Shown here in pieces: positions 1-8,990 of a stretch of 64,000 nt of DNA; position 1 is the stretch's first letter; each line of letters starts with the position of its first letter. The stretch spans positions 1,364,001-1,428,000 of the forward strand of contig NZ_CP011047.1 of the NCBI RefSeq assembly GCF_000982825.1, read 5' to 3'. Made by a program: the position numbers and the translations under genes. Source of the DNA: Cronobacter sakazakii (GTDB lineage Bacteria > Pseudomonadota > Gammaproteobacteria > Enterobacterales > Enterobacteriaceae). The notes under the pieces were generated by a model that saw only the letters and a list, made by a program, of their open reading frames with translations, had not been told where the DNA came from and ran no database searches.

Positions 1-1
1 T

Positions 2-637
2 ATCACGGAATATACCCGTGAGCTGAAAACGCAGATTATGGCGCGTGAAGGCCGCGTGGTGTTCCGCCCGGACAGCGGCGACCCGGTGGATATCCTCTGC
101 GGCACCGGTGCCGATGACGACACGCGCGCCGATCGCACGCCGGAAGAGAAAGGCTCTGTAGAAGTGCTGTGGGAAATTTTCGGCGGCACCGTGAATGACA
201 AAGGCTTCAAAGTGCTCGACCCGCATGTGGGGCTGATTTACGGCGATTCCATTACGCTTGAGCGCGCCGAAGAGATCCTGCGCCGCCTTGCGGCGAAAGG
301 CTTCGCCAGCTCTAATGTGGTGTTCGGCGTCGGTTCGTTTACCTATCAGTACAACACCCGCGATACCTTCGGGTTTGCGATGAAAGCGACATACGGCGAA
401 GTGAACGGCGTGGGCCGCATGATTTTCAAAGAGCCGAAAACCGACAGCGGACTGAAACGCTCAGCGCGCGGGCTGCTGCGCGTCGAGCGTGACGACAACG
501 GCGACTATCAGCTGTTTGACGAACAGACGCTGGAACAGGAACAGCAGGGTGAACTGAAAACCCGTTTCCTGGATGGCAAACTTCACGGCGTGGAGCATCT
601 GGAAACCCTGCGCCAGCGCCTGGCGGCGCAGCGTTAA
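2..637 (+). CDS. Nicotinamide/nicotinate phosphoribosyltransferase, C-terminal part (5' end outside window)
   Basis: The reading frame is open from base 2 with no start in sight, so about 210 C-terminal residues of a roughly 490-residue NAMPT-type enzyme are visible. The family joins nicotinamide or nicotinate to PRPP to make NMN or NaMN in cytoplasmic NAD salvage. Visible marks are RPDSGDP near visible residue 22, the YGDSITLERAEEIL phosphate-binding stretch, and GVGSFTYQYNTRDTFGFAMK, which corresponds to the GGGLLQ..TRDT region of NAMPT. Whether the substrate is nicotinamide (NadV) or nicotinate cannot be decided from this fragment. It converges with the xpaC-like gene. The gene is not part of the E. 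coli yheS neighbourhood, so it looks accessory here. Confidence 0.85.
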   Translation: MTEYTRELKTQIMAREGRVVFRPDSGDPVDILCGTGADDDTRADRTPEEKGSVEVLWEIFGGTVNDKGFKVLDPHVGLIYGDSITLERAEEILRRLAAKGFASSNVVFGVGSFTYQYNTRDTFGFAMKATYGEVNGVGRMIFKEPKTDSGLKRSARGLLRVERDDNGDYQLFDEQTLEQEQQGELKTRFLDGKLHGVEHLETLRQRLAAQR

Positions 638-682
638 TTTCGCCTGCCGGGCGTTCGCGCCCGTGTGGTATCCCTTCTGACG

Positions 683-702
683 GCGCCTGCGTGTGCAGGC
701 GC
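683..702. terminator. Hairpin between convergent genes
   Basis: An 8-bp perfect stem GCGCCTGC/GCAGGCGC with a GTGT loop lies between the stop codons of the phosphoribosyltransferase and the xpaC-like gene. No clear T-run follows on either strand, so a terminator role is only suggested by its position. Confidence 0.35.
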
Positions 703-714
703 ACATTCATTAAA

Positions 715-1701
715 TTACACGTAACCGTCGGTTTTCAGCATTTTGTCGAGCGTGCTCATTTCAATAGCGAGTTCGGTCTTATCGTTTTCTAACAGGCGGG
801 CATGATGCTGGCTGAAGGCGGAATGCAGCGTTTTCAGCATGGCGGCGCTGCGGGCGTTAATTTCAGCGGCGCCGCTATTCTCCACTTGCTGCTCCACAAG
901 ACGATGGCTTTTCAGCGTAATCTCTCTTACCGCAGGCAAATAGCGCTGCAGGAATTTGGTTCCCGGCTCCACATCCTTAGGATCGGTTTCAATACAGTGC
1001 ATGATCAGATGCGTGTAATTGATGATGCCGTCAATTTCCGTCTGCAGCTCCGGTGCCAGTCCTTGTAAAGAGACCAGATAATTGATCTCACGTTGAGGGT
1101 CGAACTCGGCAGACGACTTCTGCACTGCCTGAGGTTGCCCGACGGCGGGCGAGGCCGTTTTCCCGAGGCGTTTATTTTTTAAGGTGGCGATGCGCTGGCG
1201 AAGGGCATTGTAAATCGGCGTCCAGCCCATCCCGATGGCGACAAGGGCGACGACGAAAATCAGATACCCTGGCGATAATGACTGCGTGTCAAAAGCCTCG
1301 AAGTAAGCCTGACAGGCTATCCCACCAAGGACGAGATACCAGATATAGACTTTTTGAAAGGGCTTCAGGTTGCGCAGGAGATAGGTCACCAGCGCCACGC
1401 TGCCTGCCCAGAAGGCGAAGCCGGCATTCGCCCCCGGCCAGAAAAGCCCCGCAAGCACACCGACGGTAAACGCCACGCGATCGTAAAACAGCGTGCGGGC
1501 AAGCAGGATAAACCCCATCCAGCACGAAACAGAAAGCGCGCTCCTGAAGGCATCGGAGGTGTCATGCGTTCTTGCTACGGCATCCGCCAGCTGTGTTGTC
1601 ACGAAGCTTGAAGAAAATAGCAGAATAAACAGCTGGATAACGACACGCTTCCAGCGTTTGTTATAAAACGCGTCTAAAAAAGTAGCCATGCTTTTTCTCA
1701 T
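715..1701 (-). CDS. XpaC-like membrane protein (5-bromo-4-chloroindolyl phosphate hydrolysis family)
   Basis: The product is about 328 residues. The N-terminal half is hydrophobic with roughly five membrane segments between residues 18 and 165. The soluble C-terminal half carries the XpaC-family pattern around FLQRYLPAVREITLKS. The family is named after a Bacillus gene whose biochemical role is unclear. It sits 42 bases downstream of a telA-like gene, and the xpaC-telA pairing recurs in other bacteria, so the two probably act together at the membrane. The ATG at 1701 is used; a GTG one codon upstream is possible and neither has a strong ribosome site. Confidence 0.7.
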   Translation of the reverse strand: MRKSMATFLDAFYNKRWKRVVIQLFILLFSSSFVTTQLADAVARTHDTSDAFRSALSVSCWMGFILLARTLFYDRVAFTVGVLAGLFWPGANAGFAFWAGSVALVTYLLRNLKPFQKVYIWYLVLGGIACQAYFEAFDTQSLSPGYLIFVVALVAIGMGWTPIYNALRQRIATLKNKRLGKTASPAVGQPQAVQKSSAEFDPQREINYLVSLQGLAPELQTEIDGIINYTHLIMHCIETDPKDVEPGTKFLQRYLPAVREITLKSHRLVEQQVENSGAAEINARSAAMLKTLHSAFSQHHARLLENDKTELAIEMSTLDKMLKTDGYV

Positions 1702-1743
1702 CACATACGGGACGCGGCGACATCCGCGTCCGGCGGGAAAGAT

Positions 1744-2865
1744 TTATGCCTGATGCGCGGTGCTGCGGGCGATATTTGACAGGCGCGTGCGCAGTTCGTC
1801 TTCCATCACAGAGAGCTCTTTTTCAACGCTCTGACGGCTTGCGCGGGCATTACTGGCGATAGCGACAGACTCTTCAAGGGTCGTTAACAGACGAGTATGG
1901 ACATCGCGTAGCGTGTCGATATCCACGACAGAGCGTTCCACTTCGCGAGCCGTTTCTATTGTGCCGGTCTGAAGTAACTCTGCGTTGCGGCGCAGCATGT
2001 CATTGGTGGTATCTGCGACATCTTTCTGTAGTTTTGTCGCCTGCCGCTGGGTATTCAGCGATAGCGCCAGCACCAGTTGGGTTTTCCACACCGGGATGGT
2101 GGTAAGCAGGCTGCTCTGGATTTTCTCCGCCAGCGACTGGCTGTTGCTCTGCATCAGGCGAATCTGTGGCGCGGTCTGGACGGCAATCGTGCGGGAGAGC
2201 ATCAGATCATGAAGACGCCGTTCAAAGCGCTGAATATTGGCGGCCAGGTCGCGCGCGGTCTGCATCTGCAGCGCATCACCAGACGCGCCTTGCTCCGCAA
2301 GCGGCAAATCGGTGTTTTGCAACTGAGCGATTTTTAGCTTGCCGGCGATAATATGCAGATTGATTTGCTGGTAATAGTCGCGATTGCGAATAAAGAGCTG
2401 CTCAAGCGTGGAAATATTACGCAGTAAATCGACCATCGCGTCTTCGAGCTTACCGGAGATGTTTTCCACCTGACGGGCCAGCGTTTGATAGGTTAATAGC
2501 GTGCGCTCAAGGCGATTAAACAGCTTGCCGACCAGGGGCACAGAAGCCAAAAAGCCCGGTTTTTCGCTGAAAGCGGTTAAATCGACCTCTTTAACCTTAC
2601 TCAGCAAATCGGTCAGCTGTTCGCCCACGACGCCAGCATCCTTCGCCTGCACCTGCTCAAGCAGGGCATCGGAAAACCGGGAGATCTCACCCATGGTTTT
2701 CGCACCCCATGAAAGCGACATCACGGGATCGGTAATGTCTATCTGGTTGACGAGCTTTTCGACTTCCTGCTGTTGTTCAGGGGTTAATACTTCCCCTGCA
2801 GGTAAAATATCTTGCATCGCCGCCGGCAGGGGCGACAGGTCAGTGACCGGGGTCGTATCTGTCAT
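1744..2865 (-). CDS. telA: TelA/KlaA-family toxic anion resistance protein
   Basis: This 373-residue, mostly helical soluble protein is rich in heptad-like leucine and glutamine patterns. It matches the TelA/KlaA family (toxic anion resistance), including the family-typical stretches PLVGKLFNR near residue 120 and VWKTQLVLALSLNTQRQA in the C-terminal third. Family members are linked to tellurite and other envelope stress, but the biochemical activity is not established. The start at 2865 is chosen because AAGGAAA lies just upstream; an in-frame ATG nine codons earlier has no such site. It is the first gene of a two-gene operon with the xpaC-like gene. Confidence 0.78.
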   Translation of the reverse strand: MTDTTPVTDLSPLPAAMQDILPAGEVLTPEQQQEVEKLVNQIDITDPVMSLSWGAKTMGEISRFSDALLEQVQAKDAGVVGEQLTDLLSKVKEVDLTAFSEKPGFLASVPLVGKLFNRLERTLLTYQTLARQVENISGKLEDAMVDLLRNISTLEQLFIRNRDYYQQINLHIIAGKLKIAQLQNTDLPLAEQGASGDALQMQTARDLAANIQRFERRLHDLMLSRTIAVQTAPQIRLMQSNSQSLAEKIQSSLLTTIPVWKTQLVLALSLNTQRQATKLQKDVADTTNDMLRRNAELLQTGTIETAREVERSVVDIDTLRDVHTRLLTTLEESVAIASNARASRQSVEKELSVMEDELRTRLSNIARSTAHQA

Positions 2866-3219
2866 TAACGGTTTCCTTTTTATCGTCGCCACGGCGGCGG
2901 CAGTATTACCCCGACGCCTGGCAGGCAGGGGAGAGTCATCAGACAGAGCGACAGTTTTTATCGACGGGCTAAGGGATAACCGCGCTGCATAATACGCGTT
3001 GCCTGTGTGCAGAATGCCTGGAGAGTAAGCAAAGATGATCTTTGTTTCAACGGTTTTGAAAGGGTATTAATTGCCATATGCAATTGGCATATTTCTGAAT
3101 GTGCGTCTCAGGGCGGTATAACGCGTAATCACAGATGGCCCGCTGCGCCGGGTTTACAGGTTTTGTCTGCGCCCGACGCAGCCTTTGCCACTTGGCAGGC
3201 GGGCTGCCAGCGTGGGACG
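2866..3219. other. Intergenic region between telA and yheS
   Basis: About 350 bases without a convincing gene. It must hold the promoter of the telA-xpaC operon (minus strand) and the end of the yheS unit. Two small palindromes are visible, AAAGATGATCTTTG near 3033 and a TGCCAT..TTGGCA dyad near 3074-3092. A 75-codon plus-strand frame has no ribosome site or family resemblance. Confidence 0.5.
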
Positions 3220-5130
3220 TTATGGCTGATTTAACATCTGCTCCAGCGATTCCTGCGCGTCAAGCCAGGCCATTTCGCACTCTTCCAGCGCGGCTTTGGT
3301 CTTCGCCTGCGTTTGCAGACACTCATTCATCTCCGCTTTGCGAGCCGGATCGTAAATGGCGCTGTCGGCGAGCTTCTCTTCGACGCTTGCAAGCGTGGCG
3401 TTGAGCTTTTCCATCTCTTTTTCCAGACGCGTTATCTCTTTACGCAGCGGCTGCGTCTGGGTGCGCAGTTCCGCCTCGCGGCGCTTCTGATCTTTACGCG
3501 CCTGCGCGCTGTTGCCGTTTTCTTTCTCGCGGCTGGCGTCGTCGCTCTGGCTCTCCTGCTTCTGCACGTCGCTGAGCCATTGCTGGTAATCGTCCAGATC
3601 GCCGTCGAACGGTTCGACTTTGCCGTCGTGCACCAGATAGAGATCGTCGGTGGTGGAGCGGATCAGGTGGCGGTCGTGCGAGACCACGACCAGCGCGCCT
3701 TCGAATTCTATCAGCGCGTCGGTCAGCGCCTGGCGCATGTCGAGATCCAGGTGGTTGGTCGGTTCATCGAGCAGCAATAGATTAGGGCGCTGCCAGACGA
3801 TCAGCGCCAGCACCAGACGCGCTTTCTCGCCGCCGGAGAACCGCTCGGTAACTTCCGTGACTTTATCGCCCTGGAAGCCGAAGCCGCCGAGATAGTCGCG
3901 CAGCTGCTGTTCGGTTTCACGCGGGGCGATGCGCGCCAGATGCTGCAACGGCGATTCGTCGGCGCGTAAAAACTCCAGTTGATGCTGCGCGAAGTAACCA
4001 AGCTTGATGCCTTTGGCAAGCCCAATGTCACCGCTGACTGGCGCAAGTTCGCCCGCCAGTAGTTTGATGAGCGTCGATTTGCCTGCGCCGTTGCGCCCCA
4101 GCAGACCGATGCGCGAGCCAGGCACCAGGTTGAGCTTGATGGAGTTAAGAATGATGCGCTCGCCATAACCGGCGCTGACCTTTTCCATTTTCAGAAGGGG
4201 ATTAGGCAGGCTCTCCGGCGCGCGGAAGCTGAAGTGGAATGGGTTATCCACGTGGGCAGGCGCAATCAGCTCCATGCGCTCCAGCATTTTAATGCGGCTC
4301 TGCGCCTGCTTCGCCTTAGACGCTTTCGCTTTAAAGCGGTCGATAAAGCTTTGCAGATGCGCGACCCGCTGCTGCTGGCTTTCATACGTTGCCTGCTGCT
4401 GGGCAAGACGCGTGGCGCGCTGGCGCTCGAACGAGCTGTAGTTGCCGGTGTACTCGAACATATTTTGCTGTTCGATATGAATGATTTTGTCCACCACCGG
4501 ATCCAGGAAATCACGGTCGTGCGAGATGAGAATCAGCGTGCCGTTATAGCTTTTCAGCCATTTCTCCAGCCAGATGACGGCGTCGAGATCGAGGTGGTTG
4601 GTCGGTTCGTCAAGCAGCAGCAGATCGGAGCGGCAAATCAGCGCCTGCGCGAGGTTAAGACGCATGCGCCAGCCGCCGGAGAAATCGCTCACCGGGCGCG
4701 TCAGCTGTTCATTGCTGAATCCCAGCCCGTGCAGAAGACTCGCGGCGCGCGAGCGAATGGTCCAGGCGTCGATGGCGTCCAGCTTGCCGTGGGCCGCGGC
4801 GATGGCGTGACCGTCGTTGCGCTCGGTGGCGTCGTTCAGTTCACGCTCAAAAGCGCGATATTCGCGGTCGCCGTCAATCACATACTCCATCGCGGGCTGC
4901 GCGAGCGCGGGCGTTTCCTGATTTACCCAGGCGAGCTGCCAGGTGCCGGGAAAGGTAAAACTCCCGCCGTCGGCGCTTATCTCGTTTTTCAGAAGCGACA
5001 GGAGCGTGGATTTGCCACAGCCGTTTTTGCCGACCAGGCCCACTTTCTGGCCCGGATTGATCGTGGCGGTGGCGTTGTCCAGCAGCACGCGGGTGCCGCG
5101 ACGAATTTGTAACGAGGAGAAAACAATCAT
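3220..5130 (-). CDS. yheS: ABC-F family ATPase YheS
   Basis: This 636-residue protein has two ABC ATPase domains and no membrane segment, which is the ABC-F pattern of ribosome-associated translation factors. Domain 1 shows Walker A GKNGCGKST near residue 35, signature SGGWRMRL and LLLLDEPTNHLD. Domain 2 shows GRNGAGKST near residue 345, SGGEKARL and a second LLLLDEPTNHLD. A charged linker joins the domains and the C-terminal 100 residues form a coiled coil. Length and sequence match E. coli YheS (637). It is divergent from kefG as in E. coli, but the yheT-yheU genes that follow yheS there are not present here. Confidence 0.95.
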   Translation of the reverse strand: MIVFSSLQIRRGTRVLLDNATATINPGQKVGLVGKNGCGKSTLLSLLKNEISADGGSFTFPGTWQLAWVNQETPALAQPAMEYVIDGDREYRAFERELNDATERNDGHAIAAAHGKLDAIDAWTIRSRAASLLHGLGFSNEQLTRPVSDFSGGWRMRLNLAQALICRSDLLLLDEPTNHLDLDAVIWLEKWLKSYNGTLILISHDRDFLDPVVDKIIHIEQQNMFEYTGNYSSFERQRATRLAQQQATYESQQQRVAHLQSFIDRFKAKASKAKQAQSRIKMLERMELIAPAHVDNPFHFSFRAPESLPNPLLKMEKVSAGYGERIILNSIKLNLVPGSRIGLLGRNGAGKSTLIKLLAGELAPVSGDIGLAKGIKLGYFAQHQLEFLRADESPLQHLARIAPRETEQQLRDYLGGFGFQGDKVTEVTERFSGGEKARLVLALIVWQRPNLLLLDEPTNHLDLDMRQALTDALIEFEGALVVVSHDRHLIRSTTDDLYLVHDGKVEPFDGDLDDYQQWLSDVQKQESQSDDASREKENGNSAQARKDQKRREAELRTQTQPLRKEITRLEKEMEKLNATLASVEEKLADSAIYDPARKAEMNECLQTQAKTKAALEECEMAWLDAQESLEQMLNQP

Positions 5131-5253
5131 AAGGCGCCGTAGATTCAGACTATGTTAAATTGTCATTATATTCATGTAACGTGATGCTTTGGGCACCGCG
5201 TGGGGCCGCCATGGTAGCCCAAAATAGTAACAATGACGACGCCCTGGAGGGGA

Positions 5254-5808
5254 ATGATGTCACAGACAGCGAAAGTTTTGCTGCTGTATGCCCATCCGGA
5301 ATCTCAGGACTCGGTGGCCAACCGGGTTTTGCTTAAGCCGGCTCTGCAATTACCTAATGTCACGGTGCATGACCTCTATGCCCACTATCCCGATTTCTTT
5401 ATTGATATCAGCCATGAGCAGGCATTGCTGCGCGATCACGATGTGATTGTTTTTCAGTTCCCGCTTTATACCTATAGCTGTCCGGCGCTGCTAAAAGAGT
5501 GGTTCGACCGCGTGTTAAGCCGCGGTTTCGCGAGCGGCGTGGGCGGCAATCAGCTTGCCGGCAAATACTGGCGCTGCGTCATTACGACCGGCGAGCCGGA
5601 GACGGCCTATCGCCCGGACGGGTTTAACCGCTACGCCCTGAGCGACATCCTGCGGCCTTTCGAGCTGACCGCCGCCATGTGCCGTATGCACTGGATGACA
5701 CCGCTGATTATTTACTGGGCGCGGCGTCAGTCGCTTTCCGAACTGGCGTCTCATGGCCGCGCGTATGAACGCTGGCTGGCGGACCCGTTAACGCCGGGAG
5801 GCTTTTGA
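5254..5808 (+). CDS. kefG: KefG, ancillary flavoprotein of the KefB potassium efflux system
   Basis: A 184-residue flavodoxin-fold quinone oxidoreductase-like protein that E. coli work shows is needed for full KefB activity. Visible features are the N-terminal LLLYAHPESQDSVANR phosphate-binding region, FQFPLYTYSCPALLKEW, and the conserved C-terminal TTGEPETAY segment. The start at 5254 is preferred over an upstream ATG at 5233 because GGAGGGG lies directly before it and it gives the E. coli length. Its stop codon overlaps the kefB start, indicating translational coupling. Confidence 0.95.
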   Translation: MMSQTAKVLLLYAHPESQDSVANRVLLKPALQLPNVTVHDLYAHYPDFFIDISHEQALLRDHDVIVFQFPLYTYSCPALLKEWFDRVLSRGFASGVGGNQLAGKYWRCVITTGEPETAYRPDGFNRYALSDILRPFELTAAMCRMHWMTPLIIYWARRQSLSELASHGRAYERWLADPLTPGGF

Positions 5809-7613
5809 TGGAAGGTTCGGATCTGCTGCTGGCAGGCATTCTGTTTCTTTTCGCCGCGGTGGTGGCGGTGCCGATCGCGGCGCGCCTGGGCATCGGCGCG
5901 GTGCTCGGCTACTTGCTGGCGGGAATTGCCATCGGCCCGTGGGGGCTTGGCTTTATCAGCGACGTCGACGAGATCCTGCACTTTTCAGAACTCGGCGTTG
6001 TGTTTCTGATGTTCCTGATAGGGCTTGAGCTGAACCCGTCAAAACTCTGGAAACTGCGGCGCTCTATTTTCGGCATTGGTGCAGCCCAGGTGTTGTTAAG
6101 CGCCGTGGTGCTGGCGGGGCTACTGATGCTCACTGATTTCGCGTGGCAGGCAGCCGTGGTGGGCGGTATCGGCCTTGCGATGTCGTCTACTGCGATGGCG
6201 TTGCAGCTGATGCGCGATAAAGGCATGAACCGCACCGAAGGCGGCCAGCTAGGATTCTCCGTGCTGCTGTTTCAGGATCTCGCGGTGATTCCGGCGCTGG
6301 CGATGGTGCCTCTGCTGGCGGGCAACGGTGATGAACACCCGGACTGGCTGAAAATCGGCATGAAAGTGCTCGCGTTTGCCGTCATGCTGGTGGGCGGGCG
6401 TTATCTGCTGCGCCCGGTGTTTCGGTTTATTGCCGGTTCCGGCGTGCGCGAGGTGTTTACCGCCGCCGCGCTGCTGCTGGTGCTGGGCTCCGCGCTGTTT
6501 ATGGATTTGCTTGGGCTTTCCATGGCGCTCGGCACGTTTATCGCGGGCATTCTGCTGGCCGAGAGCGAATATCGCCACGAACTGGAAATCGCCATCGAGC
6601 CGTTCAAAGGCCTGCTGCTGGGGCTGTTTTTTATCTCCGTCGGCATGGCGCTGAACCTGGGCGTTCTCTATACCCATATTCTGTGGGTCGTGATGAGCGT
6701 GGTGGTGCTGGTGAGCGTCAAAATGGCGGTGCTGTATGGTCTCGGGCGTTTTCAGGGGCTACGGCGCACCGAGCGGCTGCCGTTCGCGGGCGTGCTGAGC
6801 CAGGGCGGGGAGTTCGCGTTTGTGCTCTTCTCCAGCGCCTCGTCGCAGAAGCTTTTCCACAATGACCAGATGGCGCTGCTGCTGGTGACGGTAACGCTCT
6901 CGATGATGACCACGCCGCTTGTGATGAAAGGCATCGACCGGCTGCTGGCGCGCCACTTTAACGCACCGGATGAAGATGCCGAAATGCCCTACGTGGAAGA
7001 TGATAAGCCGCAGGTGATTATCGTCGGCTTCGGGCGTTTCGGGCAGGTGATTGGCCGCCTGCTGATGGCCAACAAAATGCGTATTACGGTGCTGGAGCGC
7101 GATATCAGCGCGGTCAACCTGATGCGAAAATATGGCTATAAGGTTTACTATGGCGACGCCACCGAGCTTGAGCTGTTGCGCGCCGCCGGGGCCGAATCGG
7201 CGCAGTCTATCGTCGTTACCTGTAACGATCCGGAAGATACGATGCGCATCGTGCATCTCTGCCAGCAGCACTTTCCGCAGATGGAGATCCTGGCGCGGGC
7301 GCGCGGGCGCGTTGAGGCGCACGAGCTTTTGCAGGCCGGCGTGAAGCAGTTTTCGCGCGAGACGTTCTCCAGCGCGCTGGAGCTTGGGCGTAAAACTCTG
7401 ATTTCGCTAGGCATGCATCCACATCAGGCGCAGCGCGCGCAGCTCCATTTCCGCCGTCTTGATATGCGCATGCTGCGCGAACTGATGCCGGTACATACCG
7501 ATAACGCGCAAATTTCCCGTGTCCGCGAGGCGCGTCGCGAGCTGGAGGAGATTTTCCACCGTGAGATGCAGCAGGAACGACGCCAGCTCGACGGCTGGGA
7601 CGAATTTGAATAG
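5808..7613 (+). CDS. kefB: KefB, glutathione-gated potassium/proton antiporter
   Basis: A 601-residue inner-membrane protein of the CPA2 family. Residues 1-380 form about 12 membrane helices, and the cytosolic C-terminal part starts with a TrkA-N (RCK) domain near residue 400 with the nucleotide-binding motif VGFGRFGQVIGRLL. In E. coli KefB releases potassium and acidifies the cell when electrophiles form glutathione adducts. The C-terminal end RRQLDGWDEFE is identical to E. coli. It begins at the ATG inside the kefG stop (TGATG) and forms an operon with kefG, yheV and possibly slyD. Confidence 0.97.
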   Translation: MEGSDLLLAGILFLFAAVVAVPIAARLGIGAVLGYLLAGIAIGPWGLGFISDVDEILHFSELGVVFLMFLIGLELNPSKLWKLRRSIFGIGAAQVLLSAVVLAGLLMLTDFAWQAAVVGGIGLAMSSTAMALQLMRDKGMNRTEGGQLGFSVLLFQDLAVIPALAMVPLLAGNGDEHPDWLKIGMKVLAFAVMLVGGRYLLRPVFRFIAGSGVREVFTAAALLLVLGSALFMDLLGLSMALGTFIAGILLAESEYRHELEIAIEPFKGLLLGLFFISVGMALNLGVLYTHILWVVMSVVVLVSVKMAVLYGLGRFQGLRRTERLPFAGVLSQGGEFAFVLFSSASSQKLFHNDQMALLLVTVTLSMMTTPLVMKGIDRLLARHFNAPDEDAEMPYVEDDKPQVIIVGFGRFGQVIGRLLMANKMRITVLERDISAVNLMRKYGYKVYYGDATELELLRAAGAESAQSIVVTCNDPEDTMRIVHLCQQHFPQMEILARARGRVEAHELLQAGVKQFSRETFSSALELGRKTLISLGMHPHQAQRAQLHFRRLDMRMLRELMPVHTDNAQISRVREARRELEEIFHREMQQERRQLDGWDEFE

Positions 7614-7624
7614 AAGGTGAACCT

Positions 7625-7825
7625 ATGGCTGTGCGTAAACGTTTTATTGCCGGGGCCGTCTGCCCGAAATGCCAGGCGCAGGATTCTCTCGCCATGTGGC
7701 GTGAAAATCAGGTCGATATTGTCGAGTGCGTAAAGTGCGGGCATCAGATGCGCGAGGCGGACAAAGAAGTTCGCGAGAAGGTTCGCAAAGATGAGCAAGT
7801 CATAGGGATTTTTCATCCCGACTAG
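7625..7825 (+). CDS. yheV: YheV, small putative zinc-ribbon protein
   Basis: A 66-residue cytosolic protein with two CxxC pairs (CPKC near residue 16 and CVKC near residue 37), which suggests a zinc ribbon. The length equals E. coli YheV (DUF2387). No function is established. It lies 11 bases after kefB and precedes slyD, as in E. coli. Confidence 0.9.
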   Translation: MAVRKRFIAGAVCPKCQAQDSLAMWRENQVDIVECVKCGHQMREADKEVREKVRKDEQVIGIFHPD

Positions 7826-7878
7826 CGAGATGCCCCAGGTTTCTTTAAGCTAAAGGGTACACAGGCGTCGATTTGGGC

Positions 7879-7884
7879 TACAAT
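7879..7884 (+). promoter_or_regulatory. Possible -10 element of a slyD promoter
   Basis: TACAAT lies about 35 bases before the slyD ATG. No good -35 hexamer is spaced correctly, so this is a weak prediction. Confidence 0.3.
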
Positions 7885-7919
7885 CGGCGCCAGTCTTTTT
7901 TCCTCACTCAGGAGATATC

Positions 7920-8504
7920 ATGAAAGTAGCAAAAGACCTGGTGGTCAGCCTGGCCTATCAGGTACGTACAGAAGACGGTGTATTGGTTGATGAGTCTCCG
8001 GTGAGTGCGCCGCTGGACTACCTGCATGGTCACGGCTCCCTGATTTCCGGCCTGGAAGCAGCGCTGGAAGGCCATGACGTTGGCGATAAATTCGATGTGA
8101 ACGTAGGCGCTAACGACGCTTACGGCCAGTACGATGAAAATCTGGTACAGCGCGTACCGAAAGACGTCTTCATGGGCGTTGACGAGCTGCAGGTTGGCAT
8201 GCGTTTCCTGGCGGAAACCGATCAGGGCCCGGTACCGGTAGAAATTACCGAAGTGGGCGACGACCACGTTGTGGTTGACGGCAACCACATGCTGGCGGGC
8301 CAGAATCTGAACTTCAACGTGGAAGTCGTTGCTATCCGCGAAGCGACCGAAGAAGAACTGGCTCACGGCCACGTTCACGGCGCGAACGGCCATCATCATG
8401 ACCACGATCACGACCATGACGGTTGCTGCGGCGGTCACGGCCATAGCCACGACCACGAGCACGGTAAAGGCGGTTGCGGTAACGGCGGCTGCGGTTGCCA
8501 CTAA
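7920..8504 (+). CDS. slyD: SlyD, FKBP-type peptidyl-prolyl isomerase and metallochaperone
   Basis: A 194-residue cytosolic protein. Residues 1-146 contain the FKBP domain with the inserted chaperone flap. From about residue 147 the tail is extremely rich in His, Cys, Asp and Gly (HHHDHDHDHDGCCGG, GCGNGGCGCH), the nickel-binding tail known from E. coli SlyD, which delivers nickel to hydrogenase accessory factors. GGAG lies just before the ATG. A strong terminator follows within 20 bases. Confidence 0.97.
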   Translation: MKVAKDLVVSLAYQVRTEDGVLVDESPVSAPLDYLHGHGSLISGLEAALEGHDVGDKFDVNVGANDAYGQYDENLVQRVPKDVFMGVDELQVGMRFLAETDQGPVPVEITEVGDDHVVVDGNHMLAGQNLNFNVEVVAIREATEEELAHGHVHGANGHHHDHDHDHDGCCGGHGHSHDHEHGKGGCGNGGCGCH

Positions 8505-8512
8505 GCCTGATA

Positions 8513-8540
8513 AAAAAGGGGCGCTCCGGCGCCCCTTTTT
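8513..8540. terminator. Bidirectional terminator between slyD and slyX
   Basis: Stem GGGGCGC/GCGCCCC with a TCCG loop, flanked by an A-run on the left and a T-run on the right. It can therefore end transcription of slyD and of convergent slyX. Confidence 0.9.
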
Positions 8541-8559
8541 ACTGCCCGCGATTTACCCG

Positions 8560-8778
8560 TCAGTAATGCGGCGGCGGTGTTTCTTCCGCCTGCGATGCGA
8601 TCATTGACGGCTGCGAGGCTTTGATTTTCTCCACCATAATTTTGAGCTGTTCGCGCATCTTCGCGAGCTCCAGCTCATGCTTTGTGATGGCGGCGTTTAA
8701 GTCTTCAATAGTGGTTTCCTGAAACGCCAGCCGGCTCTCCAGTTCAGCGATACGGTGTTCAGTCGATTCGTTGTGCAT
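8560..8778 (-). CDS. slyX: SlyX, small coiled-coil protein
   Basis: A 72-residue protein, almost wholly coiled coil (RIAELESRLAFQE), ending in the conserved SQAEETPPPHY. The start at 8778 gives the E. coli length; the frame stays open 21 codons further upstream but the extra part is unlike any SlyX. Function is unknown. It is convergent with slyD and divergent from fkpA, as in E. coli. Confidence 0.92.
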   Translation of the reverse strand: MHNESTEHRIAELESRLAFQETTIEDLNAAITKHELELAKMREQLKIMVEKIKASQPSMIASQAEETPPPHY

Positions 8779-8847
8779 GATGTTTCCCCCTTTGCGTCGC
8801 GATTCTACGCAACTTTTCCGGATTCTGCCGGGTTGCTTCAACAGAAA

Positions 8848-8876
8848 GAAACTTATTTAAACAAATTAAGTCTGAA
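8848..8876 (+). promoter_or_regulatory. Putative sigma-E promoter of fkpA
   Basis: GAAACTT at 8848-8854 and GTCTGAA at 8870-8876, with 15 bases between, resemble the sigma-E consensus (GGAACTT, GTCTGA). fkpA is a known sigma-E regulon member in E. coli, which supports the assignment. Confidence 0.75.
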
Positions 8877-8990
8877 ATAACGCCCGAAACGGAAAAGTGG
8901 TTATGTTGATTTCCGCTGCGACGTTTTATAGTACGACTTTCGTTTTTAAGATAACCCTGGGGTGAGAGGCCCCAACCCTGGAGATAATGG

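Noticed and set aside
3007..3234. 75-codon open frame between telA and yheS
   Set aside because: No ribosome site and its end overlaps yheS antisense; no recognisable domain.
8400..8504. His/Gly/Cys-rich end of slyD considered as a frameshift artefact
   Set aside because: It matches the known metal-binding tail of SlyD and has the usual length.
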